A DNA stretch of 64,000 nucleotides from a bacterium (GTDB taxonomy: Bacteria; Acidobacteriota; Thermoanaerobaculia; Multivoradales; J023): contig JAAELT010000463.1 in NCBI GenBank assembly GCA_024226315.1, forward strand, positions 21,611 to 85,610. The letters run 5' to 3'. Positions 50,126 to 58,875 of this stretch are shown piece after piece. Made by a program: the position numbers and the translations under genes. Each line of letters starts with the position of its first letter. Position 1 is the first letter of the stretch. A model generated the notes under the pieces. That model saw only the letters and a list, made by a program, of their open reading frames with translations. It was not told the origin of the DNA and did not search any database.

Positions 50126-51273
50126 GGCCCCGTCACGCAGCAGGCTTGCTCGTCGGTGGTGGCGTCGTAGTCCATGCCCTTGGTCTCGCGCGGGTGACGC
50201 AGCACCGTGCGCGAGCAATCGAAGGACTCGGCCTCCTCCAGCGGGATCTCCTGCAGCGGCTCGACGAAGTCGAAGGACTGAGCGTAAGGCTCCTGGCTGT
50301 AGATCTGGTACGTCTTGTCGCACACCGCGTAACGCTTGCCGCGCTCCATGCGATGGTCGTCGTCGTCGAGCACCTCTTTGAACGGACCGCGGTAGATCAC
50401 CGCCTGATGACGCTCGAAGCAGGGACCTTCCTTGCCTTTGAAGGCCTCGACCGTCAGCGAACGGAACTCGATGCCCTCGACGGTCCGCCAGGGTTCTTGC
50501 TGACGCTCGAGCACGCGGATGCCGTAGAAGCCGGCCTCCTCGAAGGCGGCCAGGAAGCCGTCCTCGGTCAAGGCGCCGGAAATGCAGCCGCTCCACAGCT
50601 CCGGATCACTCTGCATTTCGGCCGGCACTTCTTCGTCGGAGACGATGTCCGAGATCACTGCTCGGCCACCGCGCCGCAGCACGCGGTGGATCTCCTCGAA
50701 CATCTGGCGCTTCTGGGAACCGGCCACCAGGTTGAGGACGCAGTTCGAGACCACCACGTCGACCGAGTCGCCTTTCACCAGCGGCCGACTCTGGCGCAGC
50801 TCGACGATCAGCTCTTCGAGCGCCAGGAAGTCCTCCGTCGTTGCGATCGGTTGTTCGCCGAGCCGCTGATCCAGCAGGTCGAGGTCGAGCGACAGGTCCT
50901 GGATCAGGCCGCGCCGGAATTCGACGTTGCCGTGGCCCACCCGGGCGGCGACTTCGGGTGCGTTGCGGCGCGAGATCTCGAGCATCTCGGGGGTCATGTC
51001 GACGCCGATCACCTTGCCGGCCGCGCCCACCACCTGCGAGGCGATGAAGCAGATCTTGCCGGTGCCGCTGCCGAGGTCGAGCACCGTCTCGCCGGCCTTC
51101 AGATGCCGGCTCGGGTCACCGCAACCGTAGTCCCGTTCGAGGACTTCTTCAGGAATGACCTCGAGGTACCGCGGATCGTAGTCGACCGGGCAACAGAGCT
51201 CGACTTCCTGGGCCTGGGCTGCGAGGCCGTAGCGCTCCTTGACCGCGGTTTCGGCGTGCGTCTGGGTCTGCAT
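50116..51273 (-). CDS. ArsM-like arsenite methyltransferase with extension
   Basis: The product has 385 residues; GGAGG precedes the ATG at 51271-51273. The SAM site is VLDLGSGTGKICFIASQVVG. Arsenite-binding cysteines of ArsM are matched by CCP (27-28), C178 in SNCVLNL and C230 in SGCISGAL. A C-terminal extension (about 300-385: RYAVCDKTYQIYSQ, FDCSRTVLRHPRETKG) ends QACCVTGPCC. ArsM adds methyl groups to As(III); the extension and neighbours suggest a pathway to a more complex organoarsenical, by inference. Confidence 0.82.
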   Translation of the reverse strand: MQTQTHAETAVKERYGLAAQAQEVELCCPVDYDPRYLEVIPEEVLERDYGCGDPSRHLKAGETVLDLGSGTGKICFIASQVVGAAGKVIGVDMTPEMLEISRRNAPEVAARVGHGNVEFRRGLIQDLSLDLDLLDQRLGEQPIATTEDFLALEELIVELRQSRPLVKGDSVDVVVSNCVLNLVAGSQKRQMFEEIHRVLRRGGRAVISDIVSDEEVPAEMQSDPELWSGCISGALTEDGFLAAFEEAGFYGIRVLERQQEPWRTVEGIEFRSLTVEAFKGKEGPCFERHQAVIYRGPFKEVLDDDDHRMERGKRYAVCDKTYQIYSQEPYAQSFDFVEPLQEIPLEEAESFDCSRTVLRHPRETKGMDYDATTDEQACCVTGPCC

Positions 51274-51345
51274 GTTTCAGGTTTCCTCCGGAGAGACGAG
51301 CGCCGCTCGCCCCGACCAATGTTCGTGACTGTGCAATGCGCGGTG

Positions 51346-51376
51346 CAGAATCCTCGGCCGGCGGCCGAGGATTCTG
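51346..51376. promoter_or_regulatory. Perfect 14-bp inverted repeat in the methyltransferase leader
   Basis: CAGAATCCTCGGCC (51346-51359) and GGCCGAGGATTCTG (51363-51376) surround a 3-base loop. No T run follows on either strand, so it is more likely an RNA or operator structure than a simple terminator. Confidence 0.6.
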
Positions 51377-51427
51377 GCTCTATCGCTGGACCGGCAGCCG
51401 CCGGTGGTCGCGGGATGTCCGTTCGGA

Positions 51428-52195
51428 TCAGGCGCGGGCAGCGAGGCCCGGCGGCCCGCGCTGCGAGGCCGTATCCGACGTCCACCGGGGTGTGCCTGCG
51501 AGCGGCTCGGATCCCCAGGCCTGGCGCAGGACCGTCAGGACCGTACCGAGCCGTTCGATCAGGTGATGCAGCGCGCCACGCCAACGACGCGACGTGGTGC
51601 CGGTCGACAGCCACCGTTCGAGGTCGGCACGCCGGTCGAGGTCCGCCAGCGGCGACAGGCGCAAGACCCGGCGCCCTTCACGGGCCAGTGCCGCCTCCAG
51701 GCTGCGGCGGGTCTCCCGGCAACACCACCGAACCCGGGCGAGCGCGGCCCCCAGGGGCCGGGTGGACGCCAGCAAGTAGATGCCGCCGTCGGGCGACGGA
51801 CCGATCACCACCCGGTCGGGGTCCTCTTCGAGCGCTTCGAGGGTGCGGCGCAGGTGCCCCGCCTCGAGATCCGGGACGTCGCTGCCCACCAGCACCACCG
51901 CGCCGCCGTTCTCGGCGAAAGACTCATCCATAGCCCGCTCGATCCGTGACCCGAAATCGGCGCCGCGTTGCTCCCGGCGGACGACGTCGGCCGGCAGGGC
52001 GAGCTCGAGCGGCGAGGAGACCTCGATCCGGCAGCCGATAGCCCGGCCGGCGGCGATCGTGGCGTCGAGGCATGCCTGGTGCAGGCTGTCCTCGAGCGGC
52101 ATCTGCGCCCGTGGCAGCAGCTGCCGGCGCCGCGACTCGCACCTCGCCCCCAGAGTGAAGACGAGCAGCGTTGGGGATGTTTCCAGGCGGTCCAT
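51428..52195 (-). CDS. TIGR04282/DUF2064-type glycosyltransferase-like protein
   Basis: The product has 255 residues. Family blocks are ACLDATIAAGRAIGCRIEVS, VVLVGSDVPDLEAGHLRRTL, VIGPSPDGGIYLLAS and VRWCCRETRRSLEAA. This family is found in arsenosugar and related clusters and has a nucleotide-diphospho-sugar transferase fold. It is first in a five-gene minus-strand run with the ArsM-like, radical SAM, phosphoesterase and flavin genes, separated from the ArsM-like gene by 154 bp containing the inverted repeat. Confidence 0.8.
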   Translation of the reverse strand: MDRLETSPTLLVFTLGARCESRRRQLLPRAQMPLEDSLHQACLDATIAAGRAIGCRIEVSSPLELALPADVVRREQRGADFGSRIERAMDESFAENGGAVVLVGSDVPDLEAGHLRRTLEALEEDPDRVVIGPSPDGGIYLLASTRPLGAALARVRWCCRETRRSLEAALAREGRRVLRLSPLADLDRRADLERWLSTGTTSRRWRGALHHLIERLGTVLTVLRQAWGSEPLAGTPRWTSDTASQRGPPGLAARA

Positions 52196-52254
52196 GTCGA
52201 GCCTTCCTGGCTCTATACGAGAGGGCAGGTGGTTTGGATGCGTTGCCGGGGCGC

Positions 52255-52983
52255 TCAGTCCGGCGTATCGAGCAGGAACTGCATGCGTACCGCGCCGAAC
52301 ATGATGTCGTCGCCGGAACGGATCTCGAGCGGCCGCTCCGCCGAGATGCGCTGGCCGTTGACGAAGGTGCCGTTGGTGGCTCGTTCTTCTTGGATGAAGA
52401 AGCCCTCGTTGCCGCGCAGGATCTTGGCGTGGCGACGGCTGGTGGTGAGCTGGGAGTCGACCTTGGTGAGGTCGACGTCGGGCCGGATCTGGTTGATCGG
52501 GTCGACGCGGCCGAGCTTGACCTCGGTCTGATCGGGCAGGGCCAGCTCCGTGCCGTCGGCCACCAGCACCAGGCGCGCGCTCCCCCGGACCCGCATCTGC
52601 GCTTCGACCGTGGTGCGCCCTTCGGCGGCCCAGGCGCGCACCAGCATGTCCTCCGCGCTCATCAGGCGCAAGCCGAGCTTGCGAATCATGCGCACCGCGA
52701 TCTCGGCGTTGCGCGTCAGCATGCTCTGGAAGCCGGTGCGGTCGATCTTGATCAGCTTGGTGTCGGACAGCGCCCGCACCGAGTGGGTGCGCGGCTCGTC
52801 CTCGAGCACCGCCATCTCGCCGAAGAAATCACCCCGCTCGAGCACGGCCACCTGGTTCTCGTGCCCGCCGAGATCCTGGATCACCTCGACCTCGCCGTCC
52901 TGGACGAGGTACATGAGGTCGCCAGGATCCCCCTGCTTGAAGATGAACTCGTTGGTCTCGAACTCGACTACCGAGTAGGTCAT
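52255..52983 (-). CDS. Cyclic-nucleotide-binding plus FHA domain protein
   Basis: The product has 242 residues. Residues 1-115 are a CRP-type cNMP-binding domain (FIFKQGDPGDLMYLVQDGEV, RGDFFGEMAVLEDEPRTHSV). Residues 150-240 are an FHA domain that binds phosphothreonine (VKLGRVDP, SRRHAKILRGNEGFFIQEER, ATNGTFVNGQRI). There is no DNA-binding domain, so it is a signalling adaptor. It lies 28 bp after hmgA on the same strand and may share its transcript. Confidence 0.9.
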   Translation of the reverse strand: MTYSVVEFETNEFIFKQGDPGDLMYLVQDGEVEVIQDLGGHENQVAVLERGDFFGEMAVLEDEPRTHSVRALSDTKLIKIDRTGFQSMLTRNAEIAVRMIRKLGLRLMSAEDMLVRAWAAEGRTTVEAQMRVRGSARLVLVADGTELALPDQTEVKLGRVDPINQIRPDVDLTKVDSQLTTSRRHAKILRGNEGFFIQEERATNGTFVNGQRISAERPLEIRSGDDIMFGAVRMQFLLDTPD

Positions 52984-53011
52984 CGCTCTCTAGCTCGCTC
53001 CCGCTTCCACC

Positions 53012-54196
53012 CTACCCGGGCATCCCTGCCCGCGCTTCCTGAGGCAACCAGCTGTAGGCATAGTTCTCGTCTTCCATCTCGCGCGCCTGGCGCGTCATCA
53101 TGAGCGGCCGAAAGGTGTCGACCATGACCGCCAGCTCCTCGGTCTTCTCCTTGCCGATCGAGCCCTCGTAGGTGCCGGGATGCGGACCGTGCGGCACGCC
53201 GTTCGGATGCACCGTGAACGACGCCCGCTCGATGCCCTTGCGCGACATGAAGTCGCCCTCGACGTAGTAGAGCACCTCGTCGGAATCGACGTTGGAGTGA
53301 TTGTAGGGCGCCGGGATCGCTTCGGGGTGGTAGTCGAACAGGCGTGGCACGAAGGAGCACACAACGAAGCCGGGTCCGTCGAAGGTCTGGTGCACCGGAG
53401 GTGGTTGGTGCACCCGGCCGGTGATCGGCTCGAAGTCCTCGATGTTGAAGGCGTAGGGCCACAGGTGGCCGTCCCAGCCGACGACGTCGAGCGGGTGGTT
53501 GCCGTAGAGGTAGCGCGAGATGCGGTCGCGGGCCTTGACCCGCACCTCGAACTCGCCGGTCTCGTCGAAGGTGAGCAGGTCCTCGGGCGGCCGGATGTCG
53601 CGCTCGCAGTAGGGCGAATGCTCCAGGAACTGACCGTAGTTGTTGAGGTAGCGCTTGGGCGCCTCGATGTGGCCGAACGACTCGATCACCAGCATCCGCT
53701 GGTCGACGTCCGGGTCGGGCAGGATGCGCCAGACCACGCCGGTGGGAATCACCAGGTAGTCGCCGGGCCGGTAGCGCAGCACCCCGTACTGGCTCTCGAG
53801 CGTGCCGGTGCCGTCGTGGATGAAGATCGCCTCGTCGCCGTGGGCGAAGCGGTACCAGTAGCTCATCGGCTCGGTCGGCCGAGCGATATACAGCACCACG
53901 TCGCTGTTGCCCATGAACGGCACCCGCCCGTCAACCGCGTCGCCGCCCTGCTTGAGCGCCTCGGTGCGGATGTGGCGGTGGTGCAGGTGCTCGTGGTTCT
54001 CGTAGGGAACCTCGACGTGGCTGACCACCTCCGCCTTCATCACCTCGGTCGGCGGGTGGAGGTGGTAGAGGATGGACTGGATGCCGGCGAAGCCATGGAT
54101 CCCCATCACCTCTTCGTGGTGGAGCGAGCCGTCGCCTTTGCGAAACTGGACGTGCCGTTTGTGGGGGATGTCGCCCATCTTGTAGTAGTACGTCAT
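53012..54196 (-). CDS. hmgA: Homogentisate 1,2-dioxygenase
   Basis: The product has 394 residues. It opens the ring of homogentisate to maleylacetoacetate in tyrosine/phenylalanine breakdown, using Fe(II). Blocks: YKMGDIPHKRHVQFRKGDGS, LHHRHIRTEALKQGGDAVDG, YLVIPTGVVWRILPD, VVGWDGHLWPYAFNIEDFEP, PPVHQTFDGPGFVVCSFVPR and HPNGVPHGPHPGTYEGSIGK, the last two holding His/Glu iron ligands. The usual preceding enzyme, 4-hydroxyphenylpyruvate dioxygenase, is present next door only as a deleted remnant. Confidence 0.93.
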   Translation of the reverse strand: MTYYYKMGDIPHKRHVQFRKGDGSLHHEEVMGIHGFAGIQSILYHLHPPTEVMKAEVVSHVEVPYENHEHLHHRHIRTEALKQGGDAVDGRVPFMGNSDVVLYIARPTEPMSYWYRFAHGDEAIFIHDGTGTLESQYGVLRYRPGDYLVIPTGVVWRILPDPDVDQRMLVIESFGHIEAPKRYLNNYGQFLEHSPYCERDIRPPEDLLTFDETGEFEVRVKARDRISRYLYGNHPLDVVGWDGHLWPYAFNIEDFEPITGRVHQPPPVHQTFDGPGFVVCSFVPRLFDYHPEAIPAPYNHSNVDSDEVLYYVEGDFMSRKGIERASFTVHPNGVPHGPHPGTYEGSIGKEKTEELAVMVDTFRPLMMTRQAREMEDENYAYSWLPQEARAGMPG

Positions 54197-54238
54197 CTCG
54201 TGTCTCCGACTCGGTACCTTGTCTGGAGATTGCCGCGA

Positions 54239-54380
54239 CTAGAGGTTACCGCGCTTGGCCTGCTCGCGCTCGATCGCCTCGAGCAGCGCCTCGTAGTAGG
54301 CGTCGGGCACCTCGCCGGGCGTTGCCCACCCACATCTCCACGTGGTGGATCTTTCTCAGCCTGAGAGGGTTGTCACTCAT
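54239..54380 (-). pseudogene. 4-hydroxyphenylpyruvate dioxygenase with interior deleted
   Basis: The start at 54378-54380 reads NPLRLRKIHHVEMWVGNA, the N-terminus of HPPD. Directly after it, in a shifted frame, comes GEVPDAYYEALLEAIEREQA and KRGNL with a TAG at 54239, the C-terminus of the same enzyme. About 300 or more residues between them are missing. It is 42 bp upstream of hmgA, its functional partner in tyrosine degradation. Confidence 0.8.
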
Positions 54381-54924
54381 GATCGCGTCTCTGTGTATCT
54401 GGATCGCGCCGGCCGCGGCCGGGCACGAGGGGAGAGCGGGAACGAGCGTCCAAATCTATCAGATCGCCCCGCTCGCCGGACCCGTCGCGTCCACACGAAT
54501 CGACTAATCTCCCGCAAAGGGAGCCGACGGCGACCGTCGTCGACGGCTTCCCGAGCCTCAGGAAGCCGCTGGTGACCGCCGACGGCATCTTCCTGGGTCT
54601 CAGGAACGTCCCGATTGCGGTCGTCTGCGTCCTCTGGAGGGCGAGATGCGTCCCGTCGGCGGTCGCCGGGGGCTTCACAGGGCCTGATTGGGGCGGAATG
54701 GGCTTTTTCGAGCGCCGAATCCACACTTCGCGTCAAGGGTTCCACACTCGCGCGAAGCGGGCTTCAGGCCTTTCGGCGCCTCGTCGGCTTTCGCTCCCCG
54801 CGCGAAGGGAAGAAAGGTGGACCGCGACCCGCGTCGTCGGATTCGTTTCGTCGCCGCCGCCCTGCATCGCCAGGATCGGCGATGAGATCCGATCCTCCAT
54901 CCCCTCAGTCTACAACCTAGATCC
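54381..54924. other. Intergenic region with imperfect repeats
   Basis: No gene is supported. At 54520-54670, units of the form TTCC-x-GAG-x-CTCAGGAA and GTCGTC/GGCGGTC recur; the core CTCAGGAACGT is shared with the 17-kb tandem repeat. Downstream, CTTCGCG/CGCGAAG inverted matches at 54725-54760 and 54795-54815 suggest more degenerate repeats. Confidence 0.4.
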
Positions 54925-56229
54925 TCAATCCCAATCCAGCAGCTGACGCTTGAGCTCGTCGGGATCGTTCGCCAGGTCGATGCTTTGGACGGGTTCTTCG
55001 AGGCGGGCGGCGAGGCGGCGGGGGAGGGGGACGTCGCGGCCGATGACGGGCTCGACCACTTCGCGGAACTTGGCGGGATGGGCGGTGGAGAGGACGATGC
55101 CCTGGGTGGTGGCGGGCTGGGTGGTGAGGACGTGTTCGAGGGCGTGGATGCCGACGGCGGTGTGGGGGTCGCAGAGATAGCCGAGATCAGCGTGGATGCG
55201 GCGAATGGTGGCCTGGGTGGTCTGGTCGTTGACGCGGAAGCCGGTGACGTCGCGGCGGAGGCCGTCGAGGTCGTCGCCGTAGAGGTGGCGGATGCGGGCC
55301 ATGTTGCTGGGGTCGCCGACGTCCATGGCGTTGGAGAGAGTGCGGCGTGACGGCCTCGGCTGGTAGATACCGGAGTCGAGGTACTCGGGCACGACGTCGT
55401 TGACGTTGGTGGCGGCGATGAAGCGGCTCTCGAGGCCCAGGTGCTTGGCCATCAGGCCGGCGGTGAGGTTGCCGAAGTTGCCGCTCGGGGTGCAGAACAG
55501 GACGGTGCGGTCGGCATCCGGCTCGAGCTGCGCCACGGCGTGGAAGTAGTAGAACATCTGCGGCAGGAGCCGCCCGATGCTGATCGAGTTGGCCGAGCTG
55601 AGGGTCATGCGGTCGTTGAGGGTGGAGTCGGCGAAGGCGCCTTTCACCAGACGCTGGCAGTCGTCGAAGGTGCCGGCGACGGCATAGGCCCTGATGTTGC
55701 CGCCCAGGGTGGTGAACTGGCGCTCCTGGACGGGCGTCACCTTGCCCTTGGGGTAGAGCACGGCGACCCGCGTGCCGGGGACGCCGTGGAAGGCCTGGGC
55801 GACGGCGCCGCCGGTGTCGCCCGAGGTGGCGACAAGCACGGTGAGCAGCTGGTCGCCCGTACGGGTGTGCTCGAGCAGCCTTGCGAGGAAACGGGCGCCG
55901 ACGTCCTTGAACGCCAGGGTCGGCCCGTGGAAGAGCTCGAGGACACTGATCCGGTCGCTCTGGCGCACCAGCGGGATCTCGAAGCTCAGCGTCTCGGCGA
56001 CGATGTCGGCGAGCTCCCGCTCACCGATGTCGGCGTCGCCGAGCAGGTGCTGCGCCACCTCGGTGGCCGTCTCCACCAGGCCGCGGCCGGGCAGGCGGGT
56101 GAAGAAGTCGGCGGGCAGGGGCTCCATGTGCTCGGGCATGTAGAGGCCGCCGTCCGGGGCCAGGCCGCGGCGCAGGGCTTCTGACAGGGGCGCGGGGGAG
56201 ATCTCTCCCGACGTGCTCAGCAGTCGCAT
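54925..56229 (-). CDS. thrC: Threonine synthase
   Basis: The product has 434 residues, long-type ThrC. It converts O-phosphohomoserine to threonine with PLP. The cofactor lysine is K108 in HGPTLAFKDVG. Further marks are LLTVLVATSGDTGGAVAQAF (phosphate loop region), STLNDRMTLSSANSISIGRL and FCTPSGNFGNLTAG. The ATG at 56227-56229 gives the usual N-terminus (STSGEISPAPLSEALRRGLA, PDGGLYMP). It is alone in its direction before the remnant zone. Confidence 0.95.
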   Translation of the reverse strand: MRLLSTSGEISPAPLSEALRRGLAPDGGLYMPEHMEPLPADFFTRLPGRGLVETATEVAQHLLGDADIGERELADIVAETLSFEIPLVRQSDRISVLELFHGPTLAFKDVGARFLARLLEHTRTGDQLLTVLVATSGDTGGAVAQAFHGVPGTRVAVLYPKGKVTPVQERQFTTLGGNIRAYAVAGTFDDCQRLVKGAFADSTLNDRMTLSSANSISIGRLLPQMFYYFHAVAQLEPDADRTVLFCTPSGNFGNLTAGLMAKHLGLESRFIAATNVNDVVPEYLDSGIYQPRPSRRTLSNAMDVGDPSNMARIRHLYGDDLDGLRRDVTGFRVNDQTTQATIRRIHADLGYLCDPHTAVGIHALEHVLTTQPATTQGIVLSTAHPAKFREVVEPVIGRDVPLPRRLAARLEEPVQSIDLANDPDELKRQLLDWD

Positions 56230-56245
56230 TCTCTCGGAGCCGGAC

Positions 56246-56530
56246 TCAGTTCACCGTTCCGCCGCCTTCTGGCTCGGGGGCCTCGCGGATTTCGCCGAAG
56301 CTCTCCTCGTAGAGCTTCAGGTTGCCGCCCAGGGCCCGGATCAACCGTTTCAGGTGGCCTGGGCTGGTGATCACCCGGGCAGTGACGGCGCCCTGGGGTG
56401 GCACCATGTTGATGAAGTCGAGGATGAACTCCTCGCGGGTGTGGGTGATGCGCACCAGATTGGCGTATCGGCCCTTCAGCTCTTCGTCAGTGATCTTGAC
56501 GTTCATTCCCTTGCCTGCCTGCTCCGCCAT
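56246..56530 (-). CDS. DUF3467 family protein
   Basis: The product has 94 residues. The pattern YANLVRITHTREEFILDFIN, TARVITSPGHLKRLIRAL and NLKLYEESFGEI is DUF3467. Its function is unknown. It is 16 bp before thrC on the same strand. Confidence 0.85.
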   Translation of the reverse strand: MAEQAGKGMNVKITDEELKGRYANLVRITHTREEFILDFINMVPPQGAVTARVITSPGHLKRLIRALGGNLKLYEESFGEIREAPEPEGGGTVN

Positions 56531-56632
56531 CTCAAGTCTCCTTTGAGGCCGTCCGAGTCATCGAGGATGGTCTCATGGGCCGGTGGGATGGGCCAAGAAG
56601 TCGAACGCCGAAGGCTTCGACTTCTTGGGGCG

Positions 56633-57967
56633 CTAATCGGCTGCTGTGTTCTCGCTCTCGTCGCCCTTGCCGGGGCTCTCGGTCTCGTCCCACTCGACGC
56701 TACCCGAGAACGACCAATCGTGCTCGGGAAAATACACCCCGACGCCGCGGCCCGTGGCCGTGACGCTAAAGCTCACCAGCTGCCGCCGGTAGTCGTAGGG
56801 GGTGCCGTCGCGGGCGTGGACGGCGACGTCCACCAGGTACTCGCCGGGACCGAGGCGCAGGTTGGGGCAGTGGATCTTCACCGTCACCGGGCCGGCTTCG
56901 AGACGCGCCGGCACGAAGCCGTCGAGGTCGGTGTTGGTGCCCCAACACTCGCCGCCGCGCGGCGTCTGGATGGCGATGCCGAAGACGAAGTCGGAGAAGT
57001 CGCGGTCGGCCCGCGCCGTGACCTCGAAGGTGACGGCTTCGCCCGAGTGGAAGTAGTAACGCTCCTCGCCGTCGACCAGGATGCGGACCTGCTCGATCGC
57101 CGCCTCACCCGTGCCCCAGCGCAGCGCCTCTTCGTCATCTTCTTCGTCTTCGCCAGCCGGGGCCTCGTCATGCTCGCGCTCCTCCTTGGCCAGCTGATGG
57201 ACCTCGCCCTCGGCCGCGGCGATCGACTCGCGATAGGCGTCGACCACCCGGCGCGGCAACCCGCTCGCCATCAGCTCGCCACCCTCGAGCCACAGCACGC
57301 GGTCACAGACCTCCTCGATCAAGGTCAACGAATGGCTGACCAGGAGCAGCGTCTTGCCCTCGGCCAGGAACTCCTCGATCCGGCGCAGGCAGCGGTGCGA
57401 GAACGCCTCGTCGCCCACCGCCAGCACCTCGTCGACCATCAGGATGTCGGGGTCGGTGTGGATGGCGACGGCGAAGCCGAGGCGTACGTACATGCCCGAG
57501 GAGTAATTCTTGACCGGCTCGTCGATGAAGTTGTCGAGGCCGGAGAACTCGACGATTGCGTCGAACCGGCGGTCGATCTGGCGGCGCGAGAGGCCGAGGA
57601 CGGCGCCGTTGATGTAGATGTTCTCGCGGCCGGAGATCTCGGGGTGAAAGCCGGCGCCGAGCTCGATCAGGGCGGCCACCCGGCCGTCGACCTTGATCGA
57701 GCCACTGGTGGGTTTCAGGATCCCCGCAACCGTCTTGAGTAGGGTCGACTTGCCCGAGCCGTTGCTGCCGATCAGGCCCACGGCCTCGCCCTTGGCCACG
57801 GAAAACGAGATGTCTTCCAACGCGGAGATGGCGTCCTCGCGCCGCAGCCCGGTCACCAGGCTGCGCTCCAGGAGAGCGCTCTTGAGCGTCCGCAGCTGAT
57901 GGCCGGCGGCGGTGCGCCGGTAGAGCTTCGACAAGCCCTCGACTTCGATTGCCACTCCCATGCTCAT
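56633..57967 (-). CDS. wzt: Wzt-type polysaccharide ABC exporter ATPase
   Basis: The product has 444 residues from the ATG at 57965-57967, which overlaps the permease stop as ATGA. The nucleotide-binding domain shows Walker A GSNGSGKST (67-75), signature YSSGMYVRLGFAVAIHTDP and Walker B ILMVDEVLAVGD. Residues 300-430 are a C-terminal beta-sandwich like the carbohydrate-binding domain of Wzt (WGTGEAAIEQVRILVDGEER, GIAIQTPRGGECWGTNTDLD), linked by an acidic stretch. It exports a modified O-antigen-like glycan. Confidence 0.9.
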   Translation of the reverse strand: MSMGVAIEVEGLSKLYRRTAAGHQLRTLKSALLERSLVTGLRREDAISALEDISFSVAKGEAVGLIGSNGSGKSTLLKTVAGILKPTSGSIKVDGRVAALIELGAGFHPEISGRENIYINGAVLGLSRRQIDRRFDAIVEFSGLDNFIDEPVKNYSSGMYVRLGFAVAIHTDPDILMVDEVLAVGDEAFSHRCLRRIEEFLAEGKTLLLVSHSLTLIEEVCDRVLWLEGGELMASGLPRRVVDAYRESIAAAEGEVHQLAKEEREHDEAPAGEDEEDDEEALRWGTGEAAIEQVRILVDGEERYYFHSGEAVTFEVTARADRDFSDFVFGIAIQTPRGGECWGTNTDLDGFVPARLEAGPVTVKIHCPNLRLGPGEYLVDVAVHARDGTPYDYRRQLVSFSVTATGRGVGVYFPEHDWSFSGSVEWDETESPGKGDESENTAAD

Positions 57968-58767
57968 GCCGCTTCCACGAGCGTGTCGCTCAGGCGATCG
58001 AAGATCCAGGCGCCAAGGGCCCAGACCACCAGGGCGACGACGATCATCTCGAGCCAGTGTCCGGGCGTCAGCCACCGTCCGTGGAACACCGTCTCCTGGT
58101 AGGCGCGGGTGAAAGGCGTGAACGGATTGTGGGCCACCACCCACTGGACCCGCGGGTGGTCGTCCAGCACCTTCAGGGTGTAGAGGATCGGGGTCATGAA
58201 GAAGAGCAGCGTCAACAGGTTGGTGAGGATGTCCTTGATGTCCTTGAAGTGGACGTTGAGCGCCGCGAAGCCGAGCGCCAGTCCCGCCACCAACGGCAGT
58301 TGGACCAGCGCCACGACCGGCGCCGAGAGCGCGCTGAAGCCGCCGATCTCGTAGCCACGGTAGCTATAAAACAAGATGGCGCCCACGATGACCGGCAGGG
58401 TGAAGGCGAAGTGCACCAGGTTGGCGAACACCGAGACGACCGGCAGCAGCTCGGCCGGAAACGTCGCCTTGCGGATCAGCCCGGCGTTGGCCAGCAGCGC
58501 GTTGGTGCCCTCGACCCAGGAGCTGGACAGCCACAGCCAGGGAAAGACGCCGGTGGCGAGGAACAGGCCGTAGGGGGAGACGTTGTCGTCGCGGGGATCG
58601 AAAATGGTCGAGAAGACGAAGGTGTAGACCACCAGCAGCAGGACGGGATTGACCAGCGACCAGAAGTAGCCCAGCACGGAGCCCCGGTAGCGCGCCTTGA
58701 GCTCGCGCCCGGTGAGCGTCGCCAGGAGACTTCGGTAGCGATAGATGGAGCGGGCGAGTCTGAACAT
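57964..58767 (-). CDS. wzm: Wzm-type polysaccharide ABC exporter permease
   Basis: From the ATG at 58765-58767 the product has 267 residues; a GTG at 58798-58800 is an alternative. It shows LTGRELKARYRGSVLGYFWS and LVNPVLLLVVYTFVFSTIF, the N-terminal pattern of ABC2-type exporters, and about six membrane segments ending WLEMIVVALVVWALGAWIFD. It is coupled to the ATPase gene. Confidence 0.92.
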   Translation of the reverse strand: MFRLARSIYRYRSLLATLTGRELKARYRGSVLGYFWSLVNPVLLLVVYTFVFSTIFDPRDDNVSPYGLFLATGVFPWLWLSSSWVEGTNALLANAGLIRKATFPAELLPVVSVFANLVHFAFTLPVIVGAILFYSYRGYEIGGFSALSAPVVALVQLPLVAGLALGFAALNVHFKDIKDILTNLLTLLFFMTPILYTLKVLDDHPRVQWVVAHNPFTPFTRAYQETVFHGRWLTPGHWLEMIVVALVVWALGAWIFDRLSDTLVEAA

Positions 58768-58809
58768 CGGCTGGAGGGCCTGTGAGGGTGCGGAGCCCAC
58801 AAACGAAGA

Positions 58810-58832
58810 GAGGGGCGATCATAACGCCCCTC
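58810..58832 (-). terminator. Hairpin after the substrate-binding protein gene
   Basis: A perfect 8-bp stem GAGGGGCG/CGCCCCTC with a 7-base loop is followed on the minus strand by TCTTCGTTTGT, 44 bp after the stop at 58876 and before wzm. Confidence 0.5.
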
Positions 58833-58875
58833 GTCCCACTCCGACAGCCGCCCTTGCCCAGGGCGGTCTCGGCCT

